From Chitinophagaceae bacterium (GTDB lineage: Bacteria; Bacteroidota; Bacteroidia; Chitinophagales; Chitinophagaceae), in the NCBI GenBank assembly GCA_009996555.1, contig JAACZX010000156.1, positions 1 through 6,013 on the forward strand: a stretch of 6,013 nucleotides of DNA, in the 5' to 3' direction. Below, in pieces: positions 1 to 6,013 of the stretch. The notes under the pieces were generated by a model, which was given only the letters and a program-made list of their open reading frames with translations, made no database searches and was not told where the DNA came from. Made by a program: the position numbers and the translations under genes. Each line of letters starts with the position of its first letter. Position 1 is the first letter of the stretch.

Positions 1-2257
1 TTGCATTAAGGGAAACAATGATTTTCTTCTTAAACAGTTTACGCTGCACACCCATGTTCATGGAAATGTTGCTGCGTACTGTTCCCTGCGGATTTGCAAA
101 ACGGTTGAATGAAAATGCGCCTGTAAATGTCCACAGGTCATTTGGATTATAGTTGGTGCTGAAGTTTGATGTGAACGATCCACCATCACGGAACTTCCGC
201 ACTTCTTTATCAAACGTACCATACTTGTTGTAGATATAACTGGCACTGAAATTTGACCGTAGTTTACGGCTGATGGTAAGCCCGGCCCATGTGCTTGTTT
301 CAAATTCCTGTCTGTTACTTACATTATCCCATGTAACAATTGTTTTGCCATCGCCCTGCAGCGTACGTATCTGGTTAAACACATCTTCTACAAGATTATA
401 ACCAACACTGATGTTTGCGAAATATTTACTTTTTGTTTTACCCGCCACCAGGTCAAATGTGTGCGATTGTGATGGCAGCAGATCTGGATTGCCAAAACGA
501 ACATTGTACGGATCACCGTAATCAATGGCAGGGTTCAATTCACCAATGCCCGGACGGCGTATGGTGCGGCGATAAGCTGCTGTAAGGTTGGTTCCGTTCT
601 GCCAGCTGCGGTTGATATTAGCAAAAGGCAGCAGGTTAGTGTAACGGTTGTATTCTGTTTTATTATCCCTGAATAATTCAAAAAGAAAATTGGTTTGCTC
701 AACTGCAGTACCTGCTGTTACTGAAAAGCCCGGTTTAAAAATATGTTTCATCGACAGGCGTGCACTGATAATATCCTGGTGAAACATGAAATTGTTACTC
801 AGCAGATCAGACAGCAGGAAAATATTCTCCGGTTTTTTCATAAACTCAGTGTTGAGCACTACATGACTGTTTGTGCGGTAGTAAGCAAGACCGGTTGACA
901 GCGATGTTTTTTTATTGCTCAACGGACGGTTGTAGATCATGTTTATACTGTAACCGTTGGAGTTATTGTTGTTTGTTTGCCGTTGCGTGCTATCTACGCC
1001 TTTTGGTGTAAAATCAGGATTTAGAAATTCCTGAAAATAATTGCGGACACTTTTACTCCAGCCAAAATTTAATGCGGAAACAATACGGATCGATTCACCG
1101 GGACGTTTTCCTTTATGTATATAAGTAAAATTAATTGAAGGATTTCTGCTGGCAGCTTCTGATGCAATGGTACGTTCGCTCAGCTTTGATATTTCTTCAA
1201 ACCTGTTGAGATTGGTATAGCGGTTAAAAGCCCTGTTGTTTGTGTTGGCCTGGTTATACTGTGCAACAAAGTTGAAGCTGTTTCTTTTATCCAGTTCGTA
1301 ATCTACGTTTAACCTGAAATTTGGACGAATACCTCTGTTGGCAGAATTGGTATTTGTATTGAGCTTGTTTGATGAATCTTTATAAATATTGGTGCGGTAA
1401 CTGTAACCCTCCGATTGAAATTCGTTATACCCCACTCCCATGTTCAGGTTCACAGCAAAACCTTGTTTGCGGTAGTTGAAGTTAGTGGTTACACCGGTTT
1501 GTCCTCTGGAACCTGCATACAGGTTGATTCTTGCACCAAAACCCACTCTTCCTTTTTTTGTTACAATATTGATTACACCACCTTGTTCATTTGCATATTG
1601 CGGCGGCGGATTGGTCAGCACTTCAATTTTTTCGATCATGCTGCCCGGCATACTTTCCAAAAGGTCCTGCAGCTGTTGCGCATTTAATTCTACAGGCTTA
1701 TCGTCTATCAGGATCTTCGGTTCTTTTCCACGCACTGCTATTTTTCCATCAGCATCGGTTGTTACCAATGGAGTTTGTTTCAGCAGTTCAGTTGCATTAC
1801 TGCCGTTGCTTAATGCGCTTTCACCCACATTAAAGGTGATGTTCCCTTCTTTTGATTCGATCAGTGGTTTCTCTACAAAAATCACTACTTCGCTTAGCTC
1901 AACCGATTCATTACTCAGCGGAATATCGTTGAGATTAAAGTCGGCCCTGTCTGCACGGAGATGGATGCTGTCAATCGTTAATGTCCGGTAACCAATTGCA
2001 CTGATGCGGATGCGATAATATCCAAGTGCCAGGTTATTGAATGTGAAACCGCCGTTCTTATCTGTGAGGAAAAAAGTTTGCCTGCTTGTGTCGGCCAGTT
2101 GAATGGCCGCAACAGTTGCACCCATGATAGCCTTTTGGCTGCTGGTGTCGATGAGGGTACCGATAATGATCCCATCTTTCTTAAGCTGTTGGGCTGTAGA
2201 TTGGGTAAAACTCAAGATAAAAGTCAGCAGTAAAGCAAGGAAGGATCTGTTTTGCAA
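1..2257 (-). CDS. Outer membrane beta-barrel (TonB-dependent receptor-like) protein, C-terminus off the left edge
   Basis: The reading frame is open from base 2257 to the left edge, 752 codons, with no stop or frameshift. Residues 1-22 form a signal peptide (N3-R4, then a hydrophobic stretch, ending STA before QQ). Residues about 30-110 resemble a carboxypeptidase-regulatory-like beta-sandwich ([17 protein letters not shown], then [10 protein letters not shown]). Residues about 119-235 are plug-like ([18 protein letters not shown], ending [10 protein letters not shown]). The rest is a beta-barrel rich in aromatic and Asn residues, carrying [14 protein letters not shown] and GNPDLLP near residues 565-592, typical of the OMP_b-brl_3 type. 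Such proteins sit in the outer membrane and are thought to import or bind ligands with TonB energy; the substrate is unknown and no susD-like partner is visible. Family lengths near 800 suggest that a few tens of residues are missing. An in-frame TAA lies at 2281-2279 and no ATG precedes the signal peptide, so the start is TTG at 2257. Confidence 0.9.
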   Translation of the reverse strand, partial: MQNRSFLALLLTFILSFTQSTAQQLKKDGIIIGTLIDTSSQKAIMGATVAAIQLADTSRQTFFLTDKNGGFTFNNLALGYYRIRISAIGYRTLTIDSIHLRADRADFNLNDIPLSNESVELSEVVIFVEKPLIESKEGNITFNVGESALSNGSNATELLKQTPLVTTDADGKIAVRGKEPKILIDDKPVELNAQQLQDLLESMPGSMIEKIEVLTNPPPQYANEQGGVINIVTKKGRVGFGARINLYAGSRGQTGVTTNFNYRKQGFAVNLNMGVGYNEFQSEGYSYRTNIYKDSSNKLNTNTNSANRGIRPNFRLNVDYELDKRNSFNFVAQYNQANTNNRAFNRYTNLNRFEEISKLSERTIASEAASRNPSINFTYIHKGKRPGESIRIVSALNFGWSKSVRNYFQEFLNPDFTPKGVDSTQRQTNNNNSNGYSINMIYNRPLSNKKTSLSTGLAYYRTNSHVVLNTEFMKKPENIFLLSDLLSNNFMFHQDIISARLSMKHIFKPGFSVTAGTAVEQTNFLFELFRDNKTEYNRYTNLLPFANINRSWQNGTNLTAAYRRTIRRPGIGELNPAIDYGDPYNVRFGNPDLLPSQSHTFDLVAGKTKSKYFANISVGYNLVEDVFNQIRTLQGDGKTIVTWDNVSNRQEFETSTWAGLTISRKLRSNFSASYIYNKYGTFDKEVRKFRDGGSFTSNFSTNYNPNDLWTFTGAFSFNRFANPQGTVRSNISMNMGVQRKLFKKKIIVSLNA

Positions 2258-2273
2258 TGGGTTCTGTTTTGGG

Positions 2274-2303
2274 TAAAGTTAAATTTTCAGTTTAGACGAC
2301 AAA
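2274..2303 (-). promoter_or_regulatory. Putative Bacteroidota-type promoter of the outer membrane protein gene
   Basis: Read on the minus strand, TTTG (2303-2300) is followed after 18 bases by TAACTTTA (2281-2274). This resembles the Bacteroidota vegetative consensus of TTTG at -33 and TAnnTTTG at -7, with the last G replaced by A. Transcription would begin around 2268, giving a leader of roughly 10 bases before the TTG start at 2257. The match is by eye only, and AT-rich sequence yields such matches by chance. Confidence 0.4.
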
Positions 2304-2306
2304 CTG
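2288..2306. repeat. Short inverted repeat in the divergent promoter region
   Basis: CAGTTT (2288-2293) and AAACTG (2301-2306) are perfect reverse complements separated by 7 bases. The right arm overlaps the proposed -33 element of the minus-strand gene, a plausible position for an operator. The arms are only 6 bases long, so chance is a real alternative, and there is no T-run to suggest a terminator. Confidence 0.3.
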
Positions 2307-2365
2307 TTTATTCCACCAGCGGTATCTTTTGCTGCCAATCTGTCACCAAATCGCCTTTCTTTCAC

Positions 2366-2373
2366 TACCTTTG
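2366..2373 (+). promoter_or_regulatory. Putative -7 promoter element of the miaB operon
   Basis: TACCTTTG matches the Bacteroidota -7 consensus TAnnTTTG exactly and lies 16 bases before the first plausible miaB ATG at 2390. No clear TTTG or TTG occurs at the expected 18-21 bases upstream; the nearest weak candidate is TCTG at 2339-2342, with 23 bases between. The element would give a short leader and excludes the longer in-frame extension beginning at the TTG at 2252. Confidence 0.5.
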
Positions 2374-2389
2374 CCTGCTCAATTTGCGA

Positions 2390-3823
2390 ATGAACATGAT
2401 GGATCTGATGACTGATAATAAGGTACACGACGAAAGCCGCCAGGGTGAAGCCTATGCGCCTTTTACCAACGACCCGAATCAATACAAAAAGAAGTTTTAT
2501 ATCGAGAGTTATGGCTGTCAGATGAATTTCAGCGACAGCGAAATTGTGGCCAGCATTCTCAACAGTGCAGGTTATGGTGCCACACGTAATACAGAAGAAG
2601 CCGACCTCGTTTTGCTCAACACATGTTCCATCAGGGAAAAGGCTGAGCAAACCATCCGTAAGCGTTTGACAGAATTCCGCAAAGCCAAAATGCGTAAACC
2701 GGGTATGCTGGTGGGCGTATTAGGCTGCATGGCCGAACGTTTAAAAGCAAACCTTCTGGAAGAAGAAAAATTGGTGGATATGGTGGTGGGGCCCGATGCT
2801 TACCGCACACTGCCCGGTTTAATTGAAGAAGCAGAAGGCGGACAAAAATCAGTGAACGTATTATTGAGCCGTGATGAAACCTATGCTGATATTTCGCCGG
2901 TACGTTTGGAAAGCAATGGTGTTAGTGCCTTTATTTCCATTATGCGTGGCTGCAACAACATGTGCAGCTTTTGCGTGGTGCCCTTTACCCGTGGCCGTGA
3001 ACGTAGCCGTGATGCAAAATCAATTATTGCTGAAGCACAGGATTTGTTTGATCGTGGTTTCCGTGAAGTAACACTGCTCGGTCAGAACGTAGACAGCTAT
3101 TATTTTGTGGATGAAAAGAGTAATGAGACGGTTTCATTCGCCATGCTTATGGAAAGAGTGGCGCTTATTTCTCCGCTTCTTCGTGTTCGTTTTTCAACTT
3201 CACATCCAAAAGATATTACGGATGAAGTGTTGCACACAATGGCGAAGTATGAGAACATCTGCAAATACATTCATTTGCCTGTGCAAAGCGGTAACACACG
3301 CATTTTACAACTGATGAACAGAACATACACACGTGAATGGTATATGAAGAAAGTTGATCGTATCAGGGAAATCATTCCGGGTTGCGGCATCAGTTCCGAT
3401 ATCATTGCCGGCTTTTGCTCCGAAACGGAAGAAGAACATCAGGATACGTTAAGCATTATGGAGTACAGCCAGTACGATTATGGTTATATGTTTTTCTACA
3501 GTGAACGACCAGGAACGTTGGCTGCACGCAGGTATAAAGATGATGTGCCGGAAGAAGTAAAAAAACGCCGTTTACAGGAAATTGTAGATAAACAATATTA
3601 TCTGTCGCTTGATAGTAACAAACGTGATGTTGGTCAAACATACCAGGTGCTGATAGAAGGTGAAAGCAAGAAAGATGAGAATAGCTGGATGGGTCGCAAC
3701 TCACAAAACAAAGTGATTGTGTTTGCGAAAGAAAATTATGAGTTGAAGAAAGGTGATTATGTAATGGTAAAGGTGAATGATTGTACAAAAGGCACATTGC
3801 TTGGTACAATTGCAAATCAATAA
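2390..3823 (+). CDS. miaB: tRNA-2-methylthio-N6-dimethylallyladenosine synthase MiaB
   Basis: This radical-SAM enzyme adds the 2-methylthio group to N6-isopentenyladenosine at position 37 of tRNAs reading UNN codons, using S-adenosylmethionine and two 4Fe-4S clusters. The 477-residue product has the full family layout. The N-terminal UPF0004 domain has cluster cysteines Cys43 (in ESYGCQMN), Cys79 (in NTCSIR) and Cys113 (in GCMAE). The radical-SAM motif is Cys188, Cys192 and Cys195 ([17 protein letters not shown]), and a C-terminal TRAM domain spans about 415-477. All six cluster cysteines are present. The frame is open back to 2252, but that stretch has no MiaB-like sequence and crosses the promoter region. 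ATGs at 2390, 2396, 2399 and 2408 are all possible starts; 2396 (MMDLMTD) is a close second. About 35 residues precede the first domain, as I recall for Bacteroidota MiaB. It appears to be the first gene of the plus-strand operon. Confidence 0.96.
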   Translation: MNMMDLMTDNKVHDESRQGEAYAPFTNDPNQYKKKFYIESYGCQMNFSDSEIVASILNSAGYGATRNTEEADLVLLNTCSIREKAEQTIRKRLTEFRKAKMRKPGMLVGVLGCMAERLKANLLEEEKLVDMVVGPDAYRTLPGLIEEAEGGQKSVNVLLSRDETYADISPVRLESNGVSAFISIMRGCNNMCSFCVVPFTRGRERSRDAKSIIAEAQDLFDRGFREVTLLGQNVDSYYFVDEKSNETVSFAMLMERVALISPLLRVRFSTSHPKDITDEVLHTMAKYENICKYIHLPVQSGNTRILQLMNRTYTREWYMKKVDRIREIIPGCGISSDIIAGFCSETEEEHQDTLSIMEYSQYDYGYMFFYSERPGTLAARRYKDDVPEEVKKRRLQEIVDKQYYLSLDSNKRDVGQTYQVLIEGESKKDENSWMGRNSQNKVIVFAKENYELKKGDYVMVKVNDCTKGTLLGTIANQ

Positions 3824-3825
3824 CA

Positions 3826-5076
3826 ATGGATTTACAAAGTATAAAAAACAGGTTTGGCATTATTGGCAACTCCCCTGCCCTCAATCATGCGTTGAATGTG
3901 GCGGTGCAGGTGAGTGCAACAGATTTAACAGTATTGATCAATGGAGAAAGTGGTGTTGGTAAGGAAGTGTTTTCGCAAATCATTCATTCCTTATCGGCAC
4001 GTAAACACAATCCGTTTATTGCTGTTAACTGCGGCGCCATTCCTGAAGGAACAATTGATTCGGAATTATTCGGTCATGAAAAAGGTTCGTTTACAGGCGC
4101 TGTTGAAGCACGCAAAGGTTATTTTGAAACTGTAAACGGCGGTACTATTTTCTTAGATGAAATTGGTGAAATGCCACTGGGCACACAGGCACGTTTGCTG
4201 CGTGTGTTAGAGACAGGTGAGTTTATTCGTGTTGGTTCATCAAAAGTGCAAAAGACAGATGTGCGTGTAATTGCAGCAACCAATAAAGAGCTGCTGGAAT
4301 ACACACAAACAAATAAGTTCAGGGAAGATCTTTACTATCGTTTAAACACAGTGCCCATTCGTGTGCCTGCGTTGCGTGACAGAAAAGAAGATATTCCACT
4401 CCTGTTCAGAAAATTTGTGGTTGACTTTGCAGAGCGTTATAAAACCACGCCTGTACAATTGGAAGATGATGCGAAAAATCTGTTAATCAGCTATCCGTTT
4501 CCCGGTAATGTGCGGGAATTGAAGAATATTGCAGAGCAGATTTCAGTTCTTTCAACAAACAAACAGGTAACAGGAAGAGAGTTAACTGGTTTTTTACCTG
4601 AGCAAAGCGGAAACCGTTTACCTGTTCTTGCGCACCAACCTGCAACTGCAGGAAGTGCTAATGAGTTTGCCAATGAGCGTGAGATATTGTACAAGCTCTT
4701 TTTTGATATGAAGCGTGATGTAACAGAGCTGAAGAAAATGTTTTTGGAAGTATTGCAACATGGAGGCGCTTCGGTGCAAATGCCGGGCAATTTCTTTAAT
4801 GATGCTCTGATGCCCGAACATAAACCGATGGAAGTAGCACAGCCTGTTATTGGAGCTACTCACCAGGCTCAACCCGTTATTATCGGTAGTAATGGCGATA
4901 TACATGATCATGTGGAAGTAGAGGAAAGCCTCAACATTATGGACAAAGAGAAAGAACTGATCATTAAAGCGCTGAAGAAACATAAAAGCAAACGCCGTGA
5001 TGCAGCACTTGATCTTGGCATCAGTGAACGCACACTGTACAGAAAACTGAAGGAGTATGATATTGAAGAACTTTGA
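3826..5076 (+). CDS. Sigma-54-dependent transcriptional activator (AAA+ domain plus Fis-type HTH)
   Basis: This 416-residue protein is a bacterial enhancer-binding protein that would use ATP hydrolysis to open promoters bound by RpoN polymerase. The AAA+ domain begins almost at the N-terminus, with no receiver, GAF or PAS domain. Visible motifs are Walker A GESGVGKE (40-47), the sigma-54 contact loop GSFTGA (87-92, usually GAFTGA), Walker B GGTIFLDEIG (105-114), the arginine-finger region FREDLYYRLN (165-174) and YPFPGNVREL (223-232). A linker of about 120 residues follows, containing a charged helical segment (about 281-311) and a Gln/Pro-rich stretch. A Fis-like HTH ends the protein (about 373-416, core GISERTLYRKLKEY). 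The ATG at 3826 lies two bases after the miaB stop, so translation is probably coupled. An in-frame TTG at 3781 would overlap miaB and adds nothing family-like. With no sensor domain, it is probably controlled by level or by a partner. Targets are unknown. Confidence 0.93.
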   Translation: MDLQSIKNRFGIIGNSPALNHALNVAVQVSATDLTVLINGESGVGKEVFSQIIHSLSARKHNPFIAVNCGAIPEGTIDSELFGHEKGSFTGAVEARKGYFETVNGGTIFLDEIGEMPLGTQARLLRVLETGEFIRVGSSKVQKTDVRVIAATNKELLEYTQTNKFREDLYYRLNTVPIRVPALRDRKEDIPLLFRKFVVDFAERYKTTPVQLEDDAKNLLISYPFPGNVRELKNIAEQISVLSTNKQVTGRELTGFLPEQSGNRLPVLAHQPATAGSANEFANEREILYKLFFDMKRDVTELKKMFLEVLQHGGASVQMPGNFFNDALMPEHKPMEVAQPVIGATHQAQPVIIGSNGDIHDHVEVEESLNIMDKEKELIIKALKKHKSKRRDAALDLGISERTLYRKLKEYDIEEL

Positions 5077-5084
5077 TAAATACA

Positions 5085-5112
5085 AGCTGTTAGCTATTAG
5101 CTTCAAGCTATT
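5085..5112. repeat. Tandem heptanucleotide array 1 (AGCTNNN, four units)
   Basis: Four contiguous 7-base units begin with AGCT at 5085, 5092, 5099 and 5106. The unit at 5085 is AGCTGTT, those at 5092 and 5106 are AGCTATT, and that at 5099 is AGCTTCA. The array lies between the stop of the sigma-54 activator (5076) and the preferred lptE ATG (5126). If lptE instead starts at 5057, the array encodes part of its N-terminus. Confidence 0.7.
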
Positions 5113-5125
5113 GGTAAAGCAGCCG

Positions 5126-5620
5126 ATGCGGTTTTGGCTTGTAGCTTGCAGCTTGTGGCTTGTGGCTTTGCCTTCGTGTTATTCATTCAAAGATGTTTCT
5201 ATTCCGCCTGAAATAAAAACGGTAAAGGTTAATTATATTGAAAACAGGGCAAAGATCATTAACCCGCAACTGAGCCAGCGGTTAACCGATAAGCTCCGGC
5301 AAAAGATCGTTAACCAAACACGGTTATCACAAACAAACAGTGATGATGCGCATTACGACATCAGCGGACAGATCACCGATTACTATGTTACTACATCGGG
5401 TATCTCAAATCAACAGGCTGCATCAAACCGTTTAAATGTAACTGTTCATCTTATCTTCAAAAACAGGTTAGATGATAAAAAGAATTTTGAAGCAGATCTT
5501 ACACGCAACTTCGATTTCTCTGCCAATGTTCCGTTAAGCCAGGCAGAAGCTTCACTTACCGATCAGATCGTTCAGAATATGACCGACGAAATTTTTAACC
5601 GCATTTTCTCCAACTGGTAA
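5126..5620 (+). CDS. lptE: LPS-assembly lipoprotein LptE
   Basis: LptE is the outer-membrane lipoprotein that pairs with the LptD barrel to insert lipopolysaccharide into the outer leaflet. The product is 164 residues from this start. A short lipoprotein signal peptide (MRFWLVACSLWLVALPSC) ends at Cys18, followed by YSFKDVSIPPEIKTVKV, a stretch I recognise from Bacteroidota LptE. The body continues with PQLSQRLTDKLRQKI, HYDISGQITDYYV and, near the end, LTDQIVQNMTDEIFNRIF, as expected for the LptE fold. Proline at -2 of the lipobox is unusual. The start is uncertain: an in-frame ATG at 5057 adds 23 residues and overlaps the activator gene by 20 bases, while TTG at 5111 is also in frame. I prefer 5126 because it gives a compact signal peptide with Arg2 before the hydrophobic core. 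AGGAG before 5057 is only one base from that ATG, too close for a normal ribosome site. The hydrophobic core is encoded by heptanucleotide repeats. Confidence 0.88.
   Translation: MRFWLVACSLWLVALPSCYSFKDVSIPPEIKTVKVNYIENRAKIINPQLSQRLTDKLRQKIVNQTRLSQTNSDDAHYDISGQITDYYVTTSGISNQQAASNRLNVTVHLIFKNRLDDKKNFEADLTRNFDFSANVPLSQAEASLTDQIVQNMTDEIFNRIFSNW
5136..5170. repeat. Tandem heptanucleotide array 2 (RGCTTGY, five units) inside the lptE signal-peptide codons
   Basis: Five contiguous 7-base units start at 5136, 5143, 5150, 5157 and 5164. The units at 5136 and 5157 are GGCTTGT, the one at 5143 is AGCTTGC, the one at 5150 is AGCTTGT, and the last is GGCTTTG. Array 2 shares the RGCT core and 7-base period with array 1, 23 bases upstream, but the two are out of register by 2 bases. 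Because three units equal seven codons, the array encodes WLVA twice with a spacing of seven residues (residues 4-7 and 11-14 of LptE). Confidence 0.75.
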
Positions 5621-5642
5621 TATTTTCTTTTACCTTGCCCCA

Positions 5643-6013
5643 ATGATGAATGCAGATGTTTTTCACCGATTGCTGCAGCAACCATCTCTGCTGAAAGAAA
5701 CAGATCATGCAGAGCTGGAAACGATGGTGTATCAATACCCTTGGTTTGGTGTAGCACAGTTATTGCTTGCTGCAAAGAAAAAACAGGATGGAGTTGCTTT
5801 TGAAAAGCAGGCTGAAAAAGCGATGATGTATTTCAACCGGCCATTGTTAGGTAATTCTTTGCTAAAACAATTTTCGGCTGTTACAACACAACAGGAACAG
5901 GATGTAGTTGAAGCTGAACTGCAGAAGATTGAAATAAATGAAGAATCAGATGAACTGGAAGCATCTTTAGATGCTGAAGCCGTGATTGAGGCAGAAGACA
6001 AACGTGATGAACA
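5643..6013 (+). CDS. Uncharacterised protein with acidic tail, C-terminus off the right edge
   Basis: The frame is open from the ATG at 5643 to the right edge, 123 codons plus two bases. I cannot name it. The N-terminal 80 residues look folded and helical: VFHRLLQQPSLL, then LETMVYQYPWFGVAQLLLAAKK (residues 25-46) and a segment ending NRPLLGNSLLKQF. The pattern of a short helix, an acidic residue-rich loop, then YPxF followed by Ala/Leu/Lys helices resembles an unnamed Bacteroidota family I recall in this position after lptE, but that is memory, not a search. Residues 85-123 are strongly acidic, with about 17 Asp or Glu among 39, and probably disordered or a linker. There is no signal peptide or membrane segment in the visible part, so a cytoplasmic location is likely. 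It follows lptE by 22 bases and probably belongs to the same operon. ATG at 5646 is an alternative start. Confidence 0.75.
   Translation, partial: MMNADVFHRLLQQPSLLKETDHAELETMVYQYPWFGVAQLLLAAKKKQDGVAFEKQAEKAMMYFNRPLLGNSLLKQFSAVTTQQEQDVVEAELQKIEINEESDELEASLDAEAVIEAEDKRDE

Noticed and set aside
1476..1991. 171-codon plus-strand open frame
   Set aside because: It lies antisense inside the outer membrane protein gene, whose frame is continuous and family-like; the translated product is Ser/Leu-rich with no recognisable motif.
2252..2389. 46-residue upstream extension of miaB from TTG 2252
   Set aside because: The stretch overlaps the start of the opposite gene and both promoter candidates and does not look like MiaB; the exact -7 element at 2366-2373 implies a start downstream.
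2279..2650. 123-codon minus-strand open frame opposite the miaB start
   Set aside because: It covers the divergent promoter and the conserved N-terminus of MiaB, and its peptide shows no recognisable feature.
3456..3884. 142-codon minus-strand open frame opposite the end of miaB
   Set aside because: It is a shadow of miaB and the activator start and has no plausible domain.
4618..5106. 162-codon minus-strand open frame opposite the activator
   Set aside because: It is antisense to well-supported coding sequence encoding the activator linker and HTH; the peptide is rich in Cys, Phe and His with no family resemblance.
5138..5149. Alternative lipobox L-V-A-C with Cys8 of LptE
   Set aside because: It fits the lipobox pattern better than LPSC, but leaves only seven residues of signal peptide from ATG 5126; the Cys directly before YSFKDV is the expected lipidation site for the family.
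5156..5171. Possible sigma-54 -24/-12 site (TGGC ... TTGC)
   Set aside because: GG and GC are 11 bases apart rather than 10, the site lies inside lptE coding sequence, and it is made by the heptamer repeats.
5631..5638. TACCTTGC as a -7 promoter element before the last gene
   Set aside because: It lacks one T of TAnnTTTG, has no -33 partner and lies only 4 bases from the ATG; read-through from lptE is simpler.
1..6013. tRNA, rRNA, CRISPR arrays, insertion sequences, riboswitches and intrinsic terminators
   Set aside because: I looked on both strands and saw no cloverleaf, spaced direct repeats, transposase, aptamer-like leader or GC hairpin with a T-run; the gaps between genes are too short to hold most of these.

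Overview
The window looks like ordinary chromosomal DNA from a member of the Bacteroidota, most likely a Chitinophagaceae-like organism. The reasons are an outer-membrane beta-barrel protein with an N-terminal carboxypeptidase-regulatory-like domain, a TAnnTTTG-type -7 promoter element, the absence of convincing Shine-Dalgarno sequences, and the gene order miaB - sigma-54 activator - lptE, which I recall as common in this phylum. The family-level placement is inferred from protein character; no rRNA or other marker is present.

Layout. On the minus strand, bases 2257 to 1 hold a TonB-dependent-receptor-like outer membrane protein that runs off the left edge, so its C-terminus is missing. Its only usable start is a TTG in front of a good signal peptide. 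Bases 2258-2389 are a divergent promoter region with a promoter-like motif for each direction and a small inverted repeat. On the plus strand follows a tight gene string: miaB (tRNA methylthiotransferase), two bases later a sigma-54-dependent AAA+ activator with a Fis-type HTH, then lptE (LPS-assembly lipoprotein), and 22 bases later the start of an unnamed protein with an acidic tail that runs off the right edge. The spacing suggests one operon. No gap between genes exceeds about 135 bases.

How the genes fit together. LptE belongs to outer-membrane LPS export and MiaB modifies A37 of UNN-reading tRNAs. The activator lacks a sensor domain, and its targets cannot be read from this window because I found no convincing -24/-12 site. 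The divergent outer-membrane protein is probably a separate transcription unit.

The most unusual sequence feature is a pair of tandem heptanucleotide repeat arrays (AGCT/GGCT-based, period 7) at the start of lptE. The second array encodes the hydrophobic core of the lipoprotein signal peptide, producing a 7-residue peptide repeat. I saw no evidence of a new defence, mobile or RNA-guided system here; the remaining findings are modest.
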